The notes beneath the pieces were generated by a model. The model searched no databases. It saw nothing but the letters and a program-made list of their open reading frames with translations, and was not told the origin of the DNA. Source: Trinickia violacea (GTDB lineage: Bacteria; Pseudomonadota; Gammaproteobacteria; Burkholderiales; Burkholderiaceae). From it: a stretch of DNA of 64,000 nucleotides. Shown one piece after another: positions 48,686 to 57,981 of this stretch. The stretch lies in the NCBI RefSeq assembly GCF_005280735.1, contig NZ_CP040077.1, forward strand, positions 2,790,001 to 2,854,000. Reading direction: 5' to 3'. The position numbers and the translations under genes are program-made. How positions within the stretch are numbered: the first letter of the stretch is position 1; every line of letters begins with the position of its first letter.

Positions 48686-50137
48686 TCAACGCGCGACCGG
48701 CTCCACCTCCTTGAGCCGATTGGCGACGCGCACCGCCTCGAAGTAGGCAGGGTTCGGCGGCCGCTTCAGGTAGCGCCCGGCGCCGCGCTGCGCGCGCAGA
48801 TCGCCGTTCGCCCATGCCAAGTTGCCGCGCGAGATCGTATGCGTCGCGACGCCTTTGACCGTCATGCCTTCGAACACGTTGAAATCGACGTTCTGGTGAT
48901 GCGTCTTCACCGAGATCGTCTTCGACGCCTCGGGGTCCCAGACGACCAAATCGGCGTCGGCACCCACGGCGACCGCGCCTTTCCTCGGATACAGGTTGAA
49001 GATCTGCGCGGCGTTCGTCGAGGTGACGCGCACGAACTCGTTCGGCGTCAGGCGCCCCGTGTTCACGCCGTTGTGCCAGAGCACCGACATGCGGTCTTCG
49101 ACACCGCCGCAGCCGTTCGGAATCTTCGTGAAGTCCTCGCGGCCCATGGCTTTCTGCGAGGCGCAGAACACGCAGTGATCGGTGGCCGTCGTGTGCAAGT
49201 GGCCCGCTTGCAGCCCGTGCCATAGCGCGTCGCGATGCTGTTGCGTGCGAAACGGCGGGCTCATCACGTGGGCGGCGGCGCGCCCCCAGTCGGTATCGCG
49301 ATACACCGATTCGTCGATCACGAGATGGCCCGCGAGCACTTCGCCGAACACGCGCTGGCCTTCGCTGCGCGCGCGAATGATCGCGTCGAGCGCGTCCTTG
49401 GCCGAGACGTGCACGATGTACACCGGCACGCCGAGCACCTGCGCGATGCGGATCGCGCGATTGGCGGCCTCGCCCTCCACTTCCGGCGGACGCGACAGCG
49501 GATGCGCCTCGGGACCCGTGAAGCCGCGCGCGAGCAGTTCCCGCTGCAGACGGAACACGAGCTCGCCGTTCTCGGCGTGCACGGTCGGCAGCGCGCCGAG
49601 TTCGAGCGAGCGCATGAAGCTGTTCACGAGCACTTCATCGTCGGCCATGATCGCGTTCTTGTAGGCCATGAAGTGCTTGAAGCTCGATACGCCGTGCTCG
49701 TGCACGAGCGTACCCATGTCGCGATGCACCGATTCGTCCCACCACGTGACGGCGACGTGAAAGCCATAGTCCGCCGCCGCTTTCTCAGCCCAGCCGCGCC
49801 ATTCTTCGAATGCGCCCATCAACGGCTGCTTCGGGCTCGGAATCACGAAGTCGATGATGCTCGTCGTGCCGCCCGACAGCCCGGCCGCGGTGCCCGTGTA
49901 GAAGTCGTCGCTCGCTCGCGTGCCCATGAAGGGCAGCTCCATGTGAGTATGCGGATCGATGCCGCCCGGCATCACGTATTGCCCGCCGGCATCGATCACC
50001 GTCGCGCCCGCCGGCGCGTCGAGATCCGCGCCGATCTGCGCGATGGTGCCGCCCGATGCGCTGTCGTCACACAGCACATCGGCTCGATAGGTTTCGTTGG
50101 CGTCGATTACCGTGCCGCCGCGTATCAGGATTGCCAT
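48686..50137 (-). CDS. hydA: Dihydropyrimidinase (D-hydantoinase)
   Basis: A 483-residue amidohydrolase-superfamily enzyme that opens the ring of dihydrouracil or dihydrothymine (second step of reductive pyrimidine degradation). The metal motif 'GGIDPHTHMELPFMG' gives His63 and His65; Lys160 in 'FKHFMAYK' is the likely carboxylated bridging lysine; 'YIVHVSAKDALDAI' and 'TDHCVF' supply further His and Asp ligands. Length is normal. It is the last gene of the M20-preT-preA-permease-hydA operon, 61 bases after the permease. Confidence 0.95.
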   Translation of the reverse strand: MAILIRGGTVIDANETYRADVLCDDSASGGTIAQIGADLDAPAGATVIDAGGQYVMPGGIDPHTHMELPFMGTRASDDFYTGTAAGLSGGTTSIIDFVIPSPKQPLMGAFEEWRGWAEKAAADYGFHVAVTWWDESVHRDMGTLVHEHGVSSFKHFMAYKNAIMADDEVLVNSFMRSLELGALPTVHAENGELVFRLQRELLARGFTGPEAHPLSRPPEVEGEAANRAIRIAQVLGVPVYIVHVSAKDALDAIIRARSEGQRVFGEVLAGHLVIDESVYRDTDWGRAAAHVMSPPFRTQQHRDALWHGLQAGHLHTTATDHCVFCASQKAMGREDFTKIPNGCGGVEDRMSVLWHNGVNTGRLTPNEFVRVTSTNAAQIFNLYPRKGAVAVGADADLVVWDPEASKTISVKTHHQNVDFNVFEGMTVKGVATHTISRGNLAWANGDLRAQRGAGRYLKRPPNPAYFEAVRVANRLKEVEPVAR

Positions 50138-50198
50138 GCTGCTGTCTCCTTCAGTTGATTCTCGATCGGTTAGGGCCTGTTCGCGCTGATAACAGGCC

Positions 50199-51710
50199 CT
50201 ACGCGCTCGCCACGCGCGGACTCGCGCGCTTGCCGAGCTTCATCCACACGCCGTAGACGAGCGCCGCGAGCACGAGGCCCACGAACCACGCATAGGTGTA
50301 GAGGCTCTTGAACGCGTCGGGCACGTTCGGAAACGCAGCCGGAAACGCGGTATTCAAAAAGCCCGGCAGATTCGGCAGCACGCCAATCAGGAGCGCGACG
50401 ACCGCCGCGATATTCCAGCCGCCTGTGTACGCGTATTCGCCGTTCTCGTCGAACAGTTCCGCGTGATCGAGCTTCGTGCCGCGCACGAAGAAGTAATCGA
50501 CCATCATGATCCCCGCCACCGGCCCAAGCAGCGCCGAGTAGCCGACGAGCCACGTGAAGATGTAGCCCTGCGTCGTCGCCAGGATCTTCCACGGCATCAT
50601 CACGATCGCGATCGTCGCGGTGATGAGGCCACCCGTCTTGTACGAGATGCCCTTCGGCCACAGGCTCGAAAAGTCGTACGCGGGGCCGACGAGGTTCGCC
50701 GCCAAGTTGCAGCACATCGTGTCGAGCGTGAGGATGATGAGCGCGATGCCGACGCCGATGCCCGTCATGCGGCTCGTCAGGTCGATCGGGTCCCAGATCG
50801 CCTTGCCGAAGATCACGACCGTCGCCGATGTCACGACGACCGAAATCACCGACAGCAAGGCCATCGGCAGCGGCAAGCCGATCGCCTGCCCGACCATCTG
50901 ATCGCGCTGCGTTTTCGCGAAGCGCGTGAAGTCGGGGATGTTGAGCGCGAGCGTTGCCCAGAAGCCGACCATCGCCGTCAAGCTCGGCCAAAACGTCGCC
51001 CAGAACTGGCCCGCCTTCTTGCCGCCTTCAACGAACTGCGACGGCGTCGCGAGCATCGAGCCCACGCCGCCTGCCTTCGACGTCGCCCACCACACGAGCA
51101 CGACGCACATCACGACCTTGATCGGCGCGGACCAGCTTTCGAGCCAGCGGATCGAATCGGTGCCGTTGACGATGAAGTAGATCTGAATGCCCCAGAAGAA
51201 CAGAAAACACGCGGCCTGTCCCGCCGAAATGCCGATGACCGCGAGCGGCGCGCCTTGCAGCGCGTTGCCGGTGAGGATGTTCAAGAGCGTATAGATCGCG
51301 CTGCCGCCGAGCCACGTCTGAATGCCATACCAGCCGCACGCGACGATCGCGCGCAACAGCGCAGGCAGCTTTGCCCCCTGCGTGCCGAACGACGAACGCA
51401 CGAGCACCGCGTAGGGAATGCCGTGCTTCGCGCCCGCGTGGCCGATCAGGAGCATCGGCACGAGCACGATCGTGTTGCCGAGCAGCACGGTCAGCACCGC
51501 CTGCCACGGCGACATGCCCTGCTCGGTCAAGCCCGCGGCGAGCATGTACGACGCGATGTTCATCACCATGCCGACCCACAGCGCGGCGAAGTGATACCAC
51601 TTCCAAGTGCGCTGGGCTTGGCCCGTCGGCGCCAGGTCGTCGTTGTACAGCGTGCTGCCCGATACGCCTGCCTGCATCAGCGTGTCGCTGGTTCCCGCGG
51701 ATTGATTCAT
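50199..51710 (-). CDS. NCS1-family nucleobase/hydantoin:cation symporter
   Basis: A 503-residue membrane transporter with 12 hydrophobic segments. NCS1 marks include 'WVGMVMNIASYMLAAGL' (helix 1), 'GIPYAVLVRSSFGTQGAKLP', and 'GFWATLALNIPDFTRFAKTQ', the helix with the F-x-N-I-P-D-F-T-R-F block common to Mhp1, FurA and PucI-type permeases. Its place in the operon between preA and hydA makes uracil, thymine or their dihydro forms the likely substrates, though allantoin or hydantoin transport by homologues is known. Confidence 0.93.
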   Translation of the reverse strand: MNQSAGTSDTLMQAGVSGSTLYNDDLAPTGQAQRTWKWYHFAALWVGMVMNIASYMLAAGLTEQGMSPWQAVLTVLLGNTIVLVPMLLIGHAGAKHGIPYAVLVRSSFGTQGAKLPALLRAIVACGWYGIQTWLGGSAIYTLLNILTGNALQGAPLAVIGISAGQAACFLFFWGIQIYFIVNGTDSIRWLESWSAPIKVVMCVVLVWWATSKAGGVGSMLATPSQFVEGGKKAGQFWATFWPSLTAMVGFWATLALNIPDFTRFAKTQRDQMVGQAIGLPLPMALLSVISVVVTSATVVIFGKAIWDPIDLTSRMTGIGVGIALIILTLDTMCCNLAANLVGPAYDFSSLWPKGISYKTGGLITATIAIVMMPWKILATTQGYIFTWLVGYSALLGPVAGIMMVDYFFVRGTKLDHAELFDENGEYAYTGGWNIAAVVALLIGVLPNLPGFLNTAFPAAFPNVPDAFKSLYTYAWFVGLVLAALVYGVWMKLGKRASPRVASA

Positions 51711-51737
51711 TGAAGGTTCTCCAATCGTTGCGATCGT

Positions 51738-53036
51738 TCAAGCCGCTTTCGCGGCCACGTCGGTCTCGTCTTGTTGCTGCACACGTGAAGGGTTGTTTGG
51801 ATGCGTCGTCCAGTTCGAATACGCACCACTGTCCACGCGCTCCATCGTGATGCATTGCTCGACCGGGCACACGTGCATGCATAAATTGCACCCGACGCAG
51901 TTTTCGTCGATCACTTCGAAGTGGCGCACGCCGTCCTTCTCGCGCGTAATCGCCTGATGCGACGTGTCCTCGCACGCGATATGGCACAAGCCGCATTGGA
52001 TGCAGCGGTCCTGGTCGATACGCGCCTTGATGTCGTACTGCAGGTTCAAATACTTCCAGTCCGTCACGTTCGGCACGGCGCGGCCGCGGATGTCGTCGAG
52101 CGTCGCGTAGCCTTTTTCGTCCATCCAATTCGAGAGACCGTCCGCGAGGTCGGACACGATCCGGAAGCCGTAATGCATCGCCGCCGTGCACACCTGCACG
52201 CTGCCGGCGCCGAGCACGATGAACTCGGCGGCGTCGCGCCACGTCGAGATGCCGCCGATGCCGGAGATCGGCAGCCCCGGCGTTTCCACGTCGCGCGCGA
52301 TTTCGGCCACCATGTTCAGCGCGATCGGCTTCACGGCCGGGCCGCAATAGCCGCCGTGCGTGCCCTTGCCGTCGACGGTCGGCATCGGCGCCATCTGGTC
52401 GAGATCGACCGCGACGATCGAGTTGATCGTGTTGATCAGCGAAACGCCATCGGCGCCGCCTTTAAAAGCCGCGCGCGAGCCGAGGCGGATATCGCTGATG
52501 TTCGGCGTGAGCTTCACGAGGCACGGCAGGCGCGTGCCTTCCTTCACCCAGCGCGTGACCATCTCGACGTATTCGGGCACCTGGCCCACCGCCGAGCCCA
52601 TGCCGCGCTCGCTCATCCCGTGCGGACAGCCGAAGTTCAGCTCGACCGCGTCGGCGCCCGTGTCTTCGACGAGCGGCAGAATCCATTTCCAGTCGCGCTC
52701 GTTGCACGGCACCATCAACGAGACGATCAGCGCGCGGTCGGGCCAGTCGCGTTTCACTTGCGCGATCTCGCGCAGATTGACGTCGAGCGGGCGATCGGTG
52801 ATCAGCTCGATGTTGTTCAGGCCCGCGATGCGCTGGCCGTTCCATTGCACCGCGCCGTAGCGCGAGCTGACGTTGACGACGTGCGGATCGAGCCCGAGCG
52901 TCTTCCAGACGACGCCGCCCCAGCCCGCTTCGAACGCGCGGTTCACGTTATAGGCTTTGTCGGTGGGCGGCGCGGACGCGAGCCAGAAGGGGTTCGGCGA
53001 CGTGATGCCGGCAATCGTGCAGCGAAGATCGGCCAT
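51738..53036 (-). CDS. preA: Dihydropyrimidine dehydrogenase subunit PreA
   Basis: A 432-residue subunit. Residues 1-~315 are a DHODH-like FMN barrel ('ITSPNPFWLASAPPTDKAYN', 'AVELNFGCPHGMSERGMGSA', 'GIGGISTWRDAAEFI'); the C-terminal part carries two 4Fe-4S clusters in 'DRCIQCGLCHIACEDT' and 'ENCVGCNLCMHVCPVE'. With PreT it reduces uracil and thymine with NAD(P)H. In the active site 'NERDWKW' and 'CPHGM' hold the family's catalytic cysteine region. The ATG at 53036 gives the family start 'MADLRCTIAGI'; an upstream 79-codon extension overlaps preT and is not credible. Confidence 0.95.
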   Translation of the reverse strand: MADLRCTIAGITSPNPFWLASAPPTDKAYNVNRAFEAGWGGVVWKTLGLDPHVVNVSSRYGAVQWNGQRIAGLNNIELITDRPLDVNLREIAQVKRDWPDRALIVSLMVPCNERDWKWILPLVEDTGADAVELNFGCPHGMSERGMGSAVGQVPEYVEMVTRWVKEGTRLPCLVKLTPNISDIRLGSRAAFKGGADGVSLINTINSIVAVDLDQMAPMPTVDGKGTHGGYCGPAVKPIALNMVAEIARDVETPGLPISGIGGISTWRDAAEFIVLGAGSVQVCTAAMHYGFRIVSDLADGLSNWMDEKGYATLDDIRGRAVPNVTDWKYLNLQYDIKARIDQDRCIQCGLCHIACEDTSHQAITREKDGVRHFEVIDENCVGCNLCMHVCPVEQCITMERVDSGAYSNWTTHPNNPSRVQQQDETDVAAKAA

Positions 53037-53125
53037 GTTCGGCTCCGTGGGGTGTCTGTGTCGTTTGCGTGGCGCGCTGACGACTATCGTTGCGCGCGCA
53101 TCTATCTCTTTGCCGCTAGATGCAC

Positions 53126-54490
53126 CTAGGCCGCTCGCACTGCCGTGCGCGCGAACACACGATCGATCGACGCCGCCGCGAGCTTGCCGTCCTGCACAGC
53201 CTGCACGGTCAGATCGAGGCCGGTCGCCGCGCAGTCGCCGCCCGCCCAGACGTCGCCGAGCGACGTGCGGCACTCGGCGTCGACCGCGATGCGCGCGCCG
53301 TCGAGCGTGAGGATCTCGCGATCGACGCCGGCGGCAACGAATGTCTGCCCAATCGCCTTGAGCACCATATCGGCCTCGACCGTGAAGCGCTCGCCCGTGT
53401 CGGCGAGCCGCCCTGCTTCGTCTTCACGCGTCCATTCGAATTCGACAGCCGTGACGGTTCGACCATCGCCGAGCACCCTCACCGGACGTGCGTTGAGAAT
53501 CAGCGAAACGCCCTGCGTTTGCGCGAATTCACGCTCGGCCCACGTCGCGCTCATCGCGTCGACGCCGCGCCGGTACGCCATCGTCACGCTCTGCGCGCCG
53601 AGCTTTTTGCTTTGCACGGCGGCATCCACCGCGGTATTGCCGCCGCCGATCACGACCACGCGGCGGCCGACGGGCAGCGTGGCGAGATCCTTGGATTGGC
53701 GCAGCCGTGCGATGAAGTCCACTGCGTCGAGCACGCCGTCGAGCGTTTCGCCTTCGACGCCGAGCGCCTTCACACCCGCGAGCCCCACCGCAAGAAACAC
53801 GGCATCGTGCTGCTGGCGCAAGTCGGCGAGGCTCATGTCCCGGCCCAGCGCGACACCCGAGCGCAATTCGATACCGCCGATCGACAACAGCCACTCCACT
53901 TCGCGCTGAGCGAAGTCATCGACGGTCTTGTAAGCCGCGATCCCGTACTCGTTGAGGCCGCCGGCTTTTTCTCGCGCGTCGAAGAGCGTCACGCGATGCC
54001 CCGCCAACGCGAGACGATGCGCGCACGCCAGCCCGGCAGGCCCTGCGCCGACCACGGCGACATGGCGCCCGCTATCCGCCGCGCGCTTGAAGAGCGTCTC
54101 GCCGCGCGCCATCGCCCAATCGGTTGCATGCCGCTGCAACGCGCCGATCGCGACCGGCTTGCCGTCCTGATGGTTGCGCACGCAAGCGCCTTCGCAGAGG
54201 ATCTCGGTCGGGCACACGCGGGCGCACATCCCGCCAAGCGGATTCGCCGACAGGATGTCGAGCGCCGCGCCCTTCACGTTGCCGTTGCCGATCTTGCGGA
54301 TGAAGCTCGGGATATCGATTTGCGTCGGGCAAGCGTTCACGCACGGCGCGTCGTAGCAGTAGTGGCAGCGGCTCGCGGCAACCGCGGCCGCGCCTGCGTC
54401 GAGCAGCGGCGCGATATCGGCGAACTCGCACGCGAGTCGATCGGCGCCGAGACGGCCGGTCGCGATATCGCCGGTTTCCTTCGTGGTCAT
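53126..54490 (-). CDS. preT: Dihydropyrimidine dehydrogenase subunit PreT
   Basis: A 454-residue flavoprotein like GltD and the N-terminal half of mammalian DPD. Cysteines for Fe-S clusters are in 'CHYCYDAPCVNACPTQIDIP' and 'GGMCARVCPTEILCEGACV'. The FAD site is 'VAVVGAGPAGLACAHRLAL', the NAD(P) site 'VVVIGGGNTAVDAAV', and the FAD/ThDP-type end motif 'VWAGGDCAATGLDLTVQAVQ'. It passes electrons from NAD(P)H to PreA. The ATG at 54490 has AGGAG upstream. preA follows 89 bases later. Confidence 0.95.
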   Translation of the reverse strand: MTTKETGDIATGRLGADRLACEFADIAPLLDAGAAAVAASRCHYCYDAPCVNACPTQIDIPSFIRKIGNGNVKGAALDILSANPLGGMCARVCPTEILCEGACVRNHQDGKPVAIGALQRHATDWAMARGETLFKRAADSGRHVAVVGAGPAGLACAHRLALAGHRVTLFDAREKAGGLNEYGIAAYKTVDDFAQREVEWLLSIGGIELRSGVALGRDMSLADLRQQHDAVFLAVGLAGVKALGVEGETLDGVLDAVDFIARLRQSKDLATLPVGRRVVVIGGGNTAVDAAVQSKKLGAQSVTMAYRRGVDAMSATWAEREFAQTQGVSLILNARPVRVLGDGRTVTAVEFEWTREDEAGRLADTGERFTVEADMVLKAIGQTFVAAGVDREILTLDGARIAVDAECRTSLGDVWAGGDCAATGLDLTVQAVQDGKLAAASIDRVFARTAVRAA

Positions 54491-54661
54491 GCGCGCTCCT
54501 ACACAAAAAAGAGGACGAACGGAGCCCGCCGGCCTCGCTCGCGCGAAGCCGGAATACGGGTTGGGCACACCTTGCTGAATACGCTTAAAAGTAGCGGCTA
54601 AATCGATCGATGGACCGTTGGCCGCCGAACCCCGGCGGCGAATCGGCCATCGCCGACAGGG

Positions 54662-55930
54662 TCATGAAACCGGCTCGCTCGCACGCTCGAGCATCGCGTG
54701 CAGCAACACGTTCGCGCCGGCCTCGATCCATTCGGGCGTCGCGTCCTCGATCTCGTTGTGGCTGATGCCGTCGACACACGGCACGAATACCATCGACGTC
54801 GGCGCGACCTGCGACAGATAGCAGGCGTCGTGTCCGGCGCCCGAGACGATGTCGCGGTTCGAGTAGCCGAAGCGCTCGGCGGCGCGGCGCACCGAGTTCA
54901 CACACGCCTTGTCGAATGCGATCGGCGCGTAATAGAAGATCTGATCGAGCTGGGTATCGAGGCCGATGGTGTCGGCGATGCTCGCGACACCCTTGCGCAA
55001 TTCGGCGTCCATCTGAGCGAGCACGGCATCGTCGGGATGGCGGAAGTCGACCGTGAAGAACACGCGCCCTGGAATCACATTGCGCGAGTTCGGATGTACT
55101 TGCATCATGCCGACCGTCGCGCACGCGAACGGCGCGTGATCGAGCCCGATGCGGTTCACCAGATCGACGACGCGCGCCGCGCCGAGCAGCGCATCGCGGC
55201 GGCGCGGCATCGGCGTCGGGCCCGCGTGCGCCTCCTGGCCCGTCAGCACGATTTCATACCAGCGCTGGCCTTGCGCGTCGGTGACGACGCCGATCGTCTT
55301 ATGTTCGGCTTCGAGAATCGGGCCTTGCTCGATGTGCAGCTCGAACGCCGCGTGAATCGGCCGGCCGCCGCATGGCACATCGCCCGCATAGCCGATGCGC
55401 CGCAGTTCCTCGCCGATCGTCTTGCCGTCGACGTCCTTGCGCGAGAGCCCGTATTCGAGCGTGAAGACGCCCGCGAACACCCCCGAGGCCACCATCGCCG
55501 GCGCAAAGCGCGAACCCTCTTCGTTGGTCCAAATGACGACCTCGACCGGATGCTCGGTTTCGATGCCGTGATCGTTGAGGCTGCGGATGATTTCCAGGCC
55601 GCCGAGCACGCCGTAGATGCCGTCGAAGCGGCCGCCCGTCGGCTGCGAATCGGCGTGCGAGCCGGTCATCACCGGTGCCGCTGACGCGTTGCGGCCGGCA
55701 CGCCGCATGAACACGTTGCCCATTTGATCGACCGTGACCGTGCAGCCGGCCTCCTTGGCCCAGCTCACGATCAGGTCACGCCCTTCGCGATCGAGATCGG
55801 TCAGCGCGAGCCGGCAAACGCCACCTTTCTTCGTCGCGCCGATCTTCGCCATCGTCATCAGGCTGTCCCACAAGCGCCGGCCGTTCACCTTGACCAGCGC
55901 TTCCAAACCTTGCTCCGTGACTGCGCTCAT
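54662..55930 (-). CDS. M20 Zn-dependent amidohydrolase, beta-ureidopropionase type
   Basis: A 422-residue peptidase-M20-fold amidase of the N-carbamoyl-amino-acid hydrolase / allantoate amidohydrolase group. Zinc ligands are His92 and Asp94 in 'TGSHADSQPTGGRFDG' with Asp104, the Glu pair in 'IWTNEEGSRFAP', His in 'FELHIEQGPILE' and a C-terminal His in 'VDGISHNEIEDA'. In the pyrimidine operon it should cleave N-carbamoyl-beta-alanine, the third step. It is the first gene of the operon; a promoter with a RutR-like operator lies 95-140 bases upstream. A 171-base gap separates it from preT. Confidence 0.92.
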   Translation of the reverse strand: MSAVTEQGLEALVKVNGRRLWDSLMTMAKIGATKKGGVCRLALTDLDREGRDLIVSWAKEAGCTVTVDQMGNVFMRRAGRNASAAPVMTGSHADSQPTGGRFDGIYGVLGGLEIIRSLNDHGIETEHPVEVVIWTNEEGSRFAPAMVASGVFAGVFTLEYGLSRKDVDGKTIGEELRRIGYAGDVPCGGRPIHAAFELHIEQGPILEAEHKTIGVVTDAQGQRWYEIVLTGQEAHAGPTPMPRRRDALLGAARVVDLVNRIGLDHAPFACATVGMMQVHPNSRNVIPGRVFFTVDFRHPDDAVLAQMDAELRKGVASIADTIGLDTQLDQIFYYAPIAFDKACVNSVRRAAERFGYSNRDIVSGAGHDACYLSQVAPTSMVFVPCVDGISHNEIEDATPEWIEAGANVLLHAMLERASEPVS

Positions 55931-56023
55931 CTGTGCCTCTCCTTATCGTTTTGGGGCATGTCGCCCTGCGTCGGTGCATCGCTTTGCGGCTCCGGCTAAC
56001 ATCCGATTTCCCGCCTCTCCAAT

Positions 56024-56069
56024 CCTGTCCGATTGGACAGGTTGTAGACCATTAATTTTGATATTTCAA
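56024..56069 (-). promoter_or_regulatory. Promoter and RutR-like operator of the pyrimidine operon
   Basis: On the minus strand TTGAAA (56069-56064), 17 bases, TACAAC (56046-56041), then the perfect dyad CCTGTCC-GATT-GGACAGG (56024-56041) starting at the last base of the -10. Its form (TG-CC-N4-GG-CA) recalls the E. coli RutR box, and a RutR-like gene is divergent from this site. Confidence 0.65.
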
Positions 56070-56215
56070 TGGGTTCTAACCCAGCGAAAAGCATGCCATT
56101 GCACTGCAGCAGACCCGCGCGACGAGACACCAGGCCGCTTGCGACACGCCCCATGCGAACCACGAGATTGCGACTACAATGAGGCGCGACGCGGCAGGCA
56201 AGCCGAACGAGGCCG

Positions 56216-56947
56216 ATGATGAAGAGCAACGAAACGCGTGCAGTCGACCACGAACACGAAGAAACATCGAAACCGATGCGGCGCCGCAAGGCGCACATCC
56301 GTCACACGAATGAAGCGCACTTGCTCGCGTGCGCGGAAGCGGTCTTCGCCGAACGCGGGCTCGAAGGTGCGAGCACCGCGCTGATCGCGGAGCGCGCGGG
56401 CCTGCCGAAAGCCAACCTGCACTACTACTTCCCGACCAAGCTCGATCTCTATCGCCGCGTACTCGACGACGTGTTCGAGGAATGGCATCGCGCCGCCAAT
56501 ACGTTCGAAGGCAGTGACGATCCGGTGCAAGCGATCGGCGGCTACGTGCGCGCGAAGATGGCGCTGTCGCGGCGGCGGCCGCTTGGATCGAAGGTGTGGG
56601 CGAGCGAGATCATTCAAGGCGCGGCGCACATGCAAGACATCCTGTCAGAGCGCGTGAAGCCTTGGATGGAAACCCGCGTCATCGTGATCAACGATTGGGT
56701 GGCGCGCGGCCTGCTTGCGCCGATCGATGCCCGCACGCTGCTCTACATGATCTGGGCCGTCACCCAGCATTACGCCGATTTCGATGCGCAGATCCAGGCG
56801 TTATCGGGCAAGCGCGCGTTGTCGAAAAAGGCGTTCGATGCGGCGACCGAAGAAGTGGTCGCGCTGATCATTCGCGCCTGCGGCGCGACGTCGCCGAACG
56901 CTCAGACTCAAGCACCAGCTCATGAGGCGCGCGAGGAGCGAAGCTAG
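56216..56947 (+). CDS. RutR-like TetR-family regulator of pyrimidine degradation
   Basis: A 243-residue TetR regulator. The HTH part is 'HLLACAEAVFAERGLEGAST', 'LIAERAGLPKANLHYYFPTK' and 'LDLYRRVLDDVF'; P-K-A-N-L-H-Y-Y-F and the C-terminal 'VWASEIIQGAAHM', 'VINDWVARGLLAPIDARTLL' are the marks of the RutR subgroup (TetR_C RutR type), which responds to uracil or thymine. It is divergent from the pyrimidine operon and most probably binds the dyad at 56024-56041. Its two possible ATG starts (56216, 56219) both follow GAGG. Confidence 0.88.
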   Translation: MMKSNETRAVDHEHEETSKPMRRRKAHIRHTNEAHLLACAEAVFAERGLEGASTALIAERAGLPKANLHYYFPTKLDLYRRVLDDVFEEWHRAANTFEGSDDPVQAIGGYVRAKMALSRRRPLGSKVWASEIIQGAAHMQDILSERVKPWMETRVIVINDWVARGLLAPIDARTLLYMIWAVTQHYADFDAQIQALSGKRALSKKAFDAATEEVVALIIRACGATSPNAQTQAPAHEAREERS

Positions 56948-57838
56948 TCAAGCACCCAATGTCTTCGCCAGACGCTCGCGCAAGAACTGCGTAAACGCGC
57001 GGATCGTCACCGAGCTTTGACGATGCTGCGGATACACCGCATAGACCGTAAACGACGACCGCGAGAAATCCTCGAGCACTTCAACGAGCTTGCCGCTCGC
57101 CAACGCATCCGCGACGATAAATTCCGGCAGCCGCGCGATACCGAGCCCCGCGATCGCCGCATCGCGGATCACCTCGCCATTGTTCGCGCGCAACGGGCCG
57201 CGCACATCGAACATCTCGCGCGCGCCATCGACGATGAACTCCCAACCCGAGCGCCCTTCCTCCCCGTACAGCAGACACGCATGGCGCTCCAAATCGGCGG
57301 GCGTGGCCGGCGCGCGGCGCCTGCGCTTGTAGCCAGGACTGCAGCACGCGACGAGCCTCACCTCGGCGAGCTTTTGCGCGACCAGCGTCGAATCGGCGAG
57401 CGTGCCGATCCGCACCGCCATGTCGAAGCCCTCGCCGACCACGTCGGCGACGCGATCGCTCAATTGCATATCGAAGCGCACGTCCGGATGCGCGCGCAAG
57501 AATTCGGCGACGAGCGGCGACAGGTGAATCATGCCGAACGACATCGGCACGCTCACGCGCAACAGGCCGCGCGGCTCGGCGCGCTGCGCGGACATCGCTT
57601 GCTCGGCGTCCGACACTTCCGTGAGGATGCGCCGCGCGCGCTCGTGGAACTCGTAACCGAGATCGGTCACGGCAAGCTTGCGCGTGTTGCGCACGAGAAG
57701 ACGTGCGCCGAGGCTTTCTTCGAGCGCCGCGACCCGCCGGCTCACGAACTGTTTCGATAGCTGCAAACGGTTCGCCGCCGCCGTGAAGCTGCGCGCATCG
57801 ACCGTCGCAACAAAAATCTTCATGTCTTCGAGCTGCAT
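56948..57838 (-). CDS. LysR-family regulator (CrgA-like)
   Basis: A 296-residue LTTR of the large CrgA/AphB-type group: HTH 'MKIFVATVDARSFTAAANRL', 'LSKQFVSRRVAALEESLGAR', then linker 'TRKLAVTDLGYEFHERARRI' and the ligand domain with 'GLLRVSVPMSFGMIHLSP' and 'DMAVRIGTLADSTLVAQKL'. It is divergent from the pirin gene 143 bases away, and LysR/pirin/DoxX sets are common in Burkholderia, so the pirin unit is the likely target. Its stop touches that of the RutR-like gene. Confidence 0.9.
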   Translation of the reverse strand: MQLEDMKIFVATVDARSFTAAANRLQLSKQFVSRRVAALEESLGARLLVRNTRKLAVTDLGYEFHERARRILTEVSDAEQAMSAQRAEPRGLLRVSVPMSFGMIHLSPLVAEFLRAHPDVRFDMQLSDRVADVVGEGFDMAVRIGTLADSTLVAQKLAEVRLVACCSPGYKRRRRAPATPADLERHACLLYGEEGRSGWEFIVDGAREMFDVRGPLRANNGEVIRDAAIAGLGIARLPEFIVADALASGKLVEVLEDFSRSSFTVYAVYPQHRQSSVTIRAFTQFLRERLAKTLGA

Positions 57839-57873
57839 CCGTGCCTCGCCTGATTGTCAACCTAAATGCGACA

Positions 57874-57901
57874 TTGATTCTCAACCCGACGCGATTATAT
57901 G
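57874..57901 (+). promoter_or_regulatory. Candidate promoter of the pirin-DoxX unit
   Basis: TTGATT (57874-57879), 16 bases, TATATG (57896-57901). A TTGTCAAC/TTCTCAAC direct repeat (around 57854 and 57877) may be bound by the divergent LysR. Confidence 0.4.
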
Positions 57902-57981
57902 CCCATCGATTGACCTAAAATTTCGTCAACGCATCAGGGCAGCGTTGCAACGATGCCCTCAACGAAACAACGGAGATTTAA

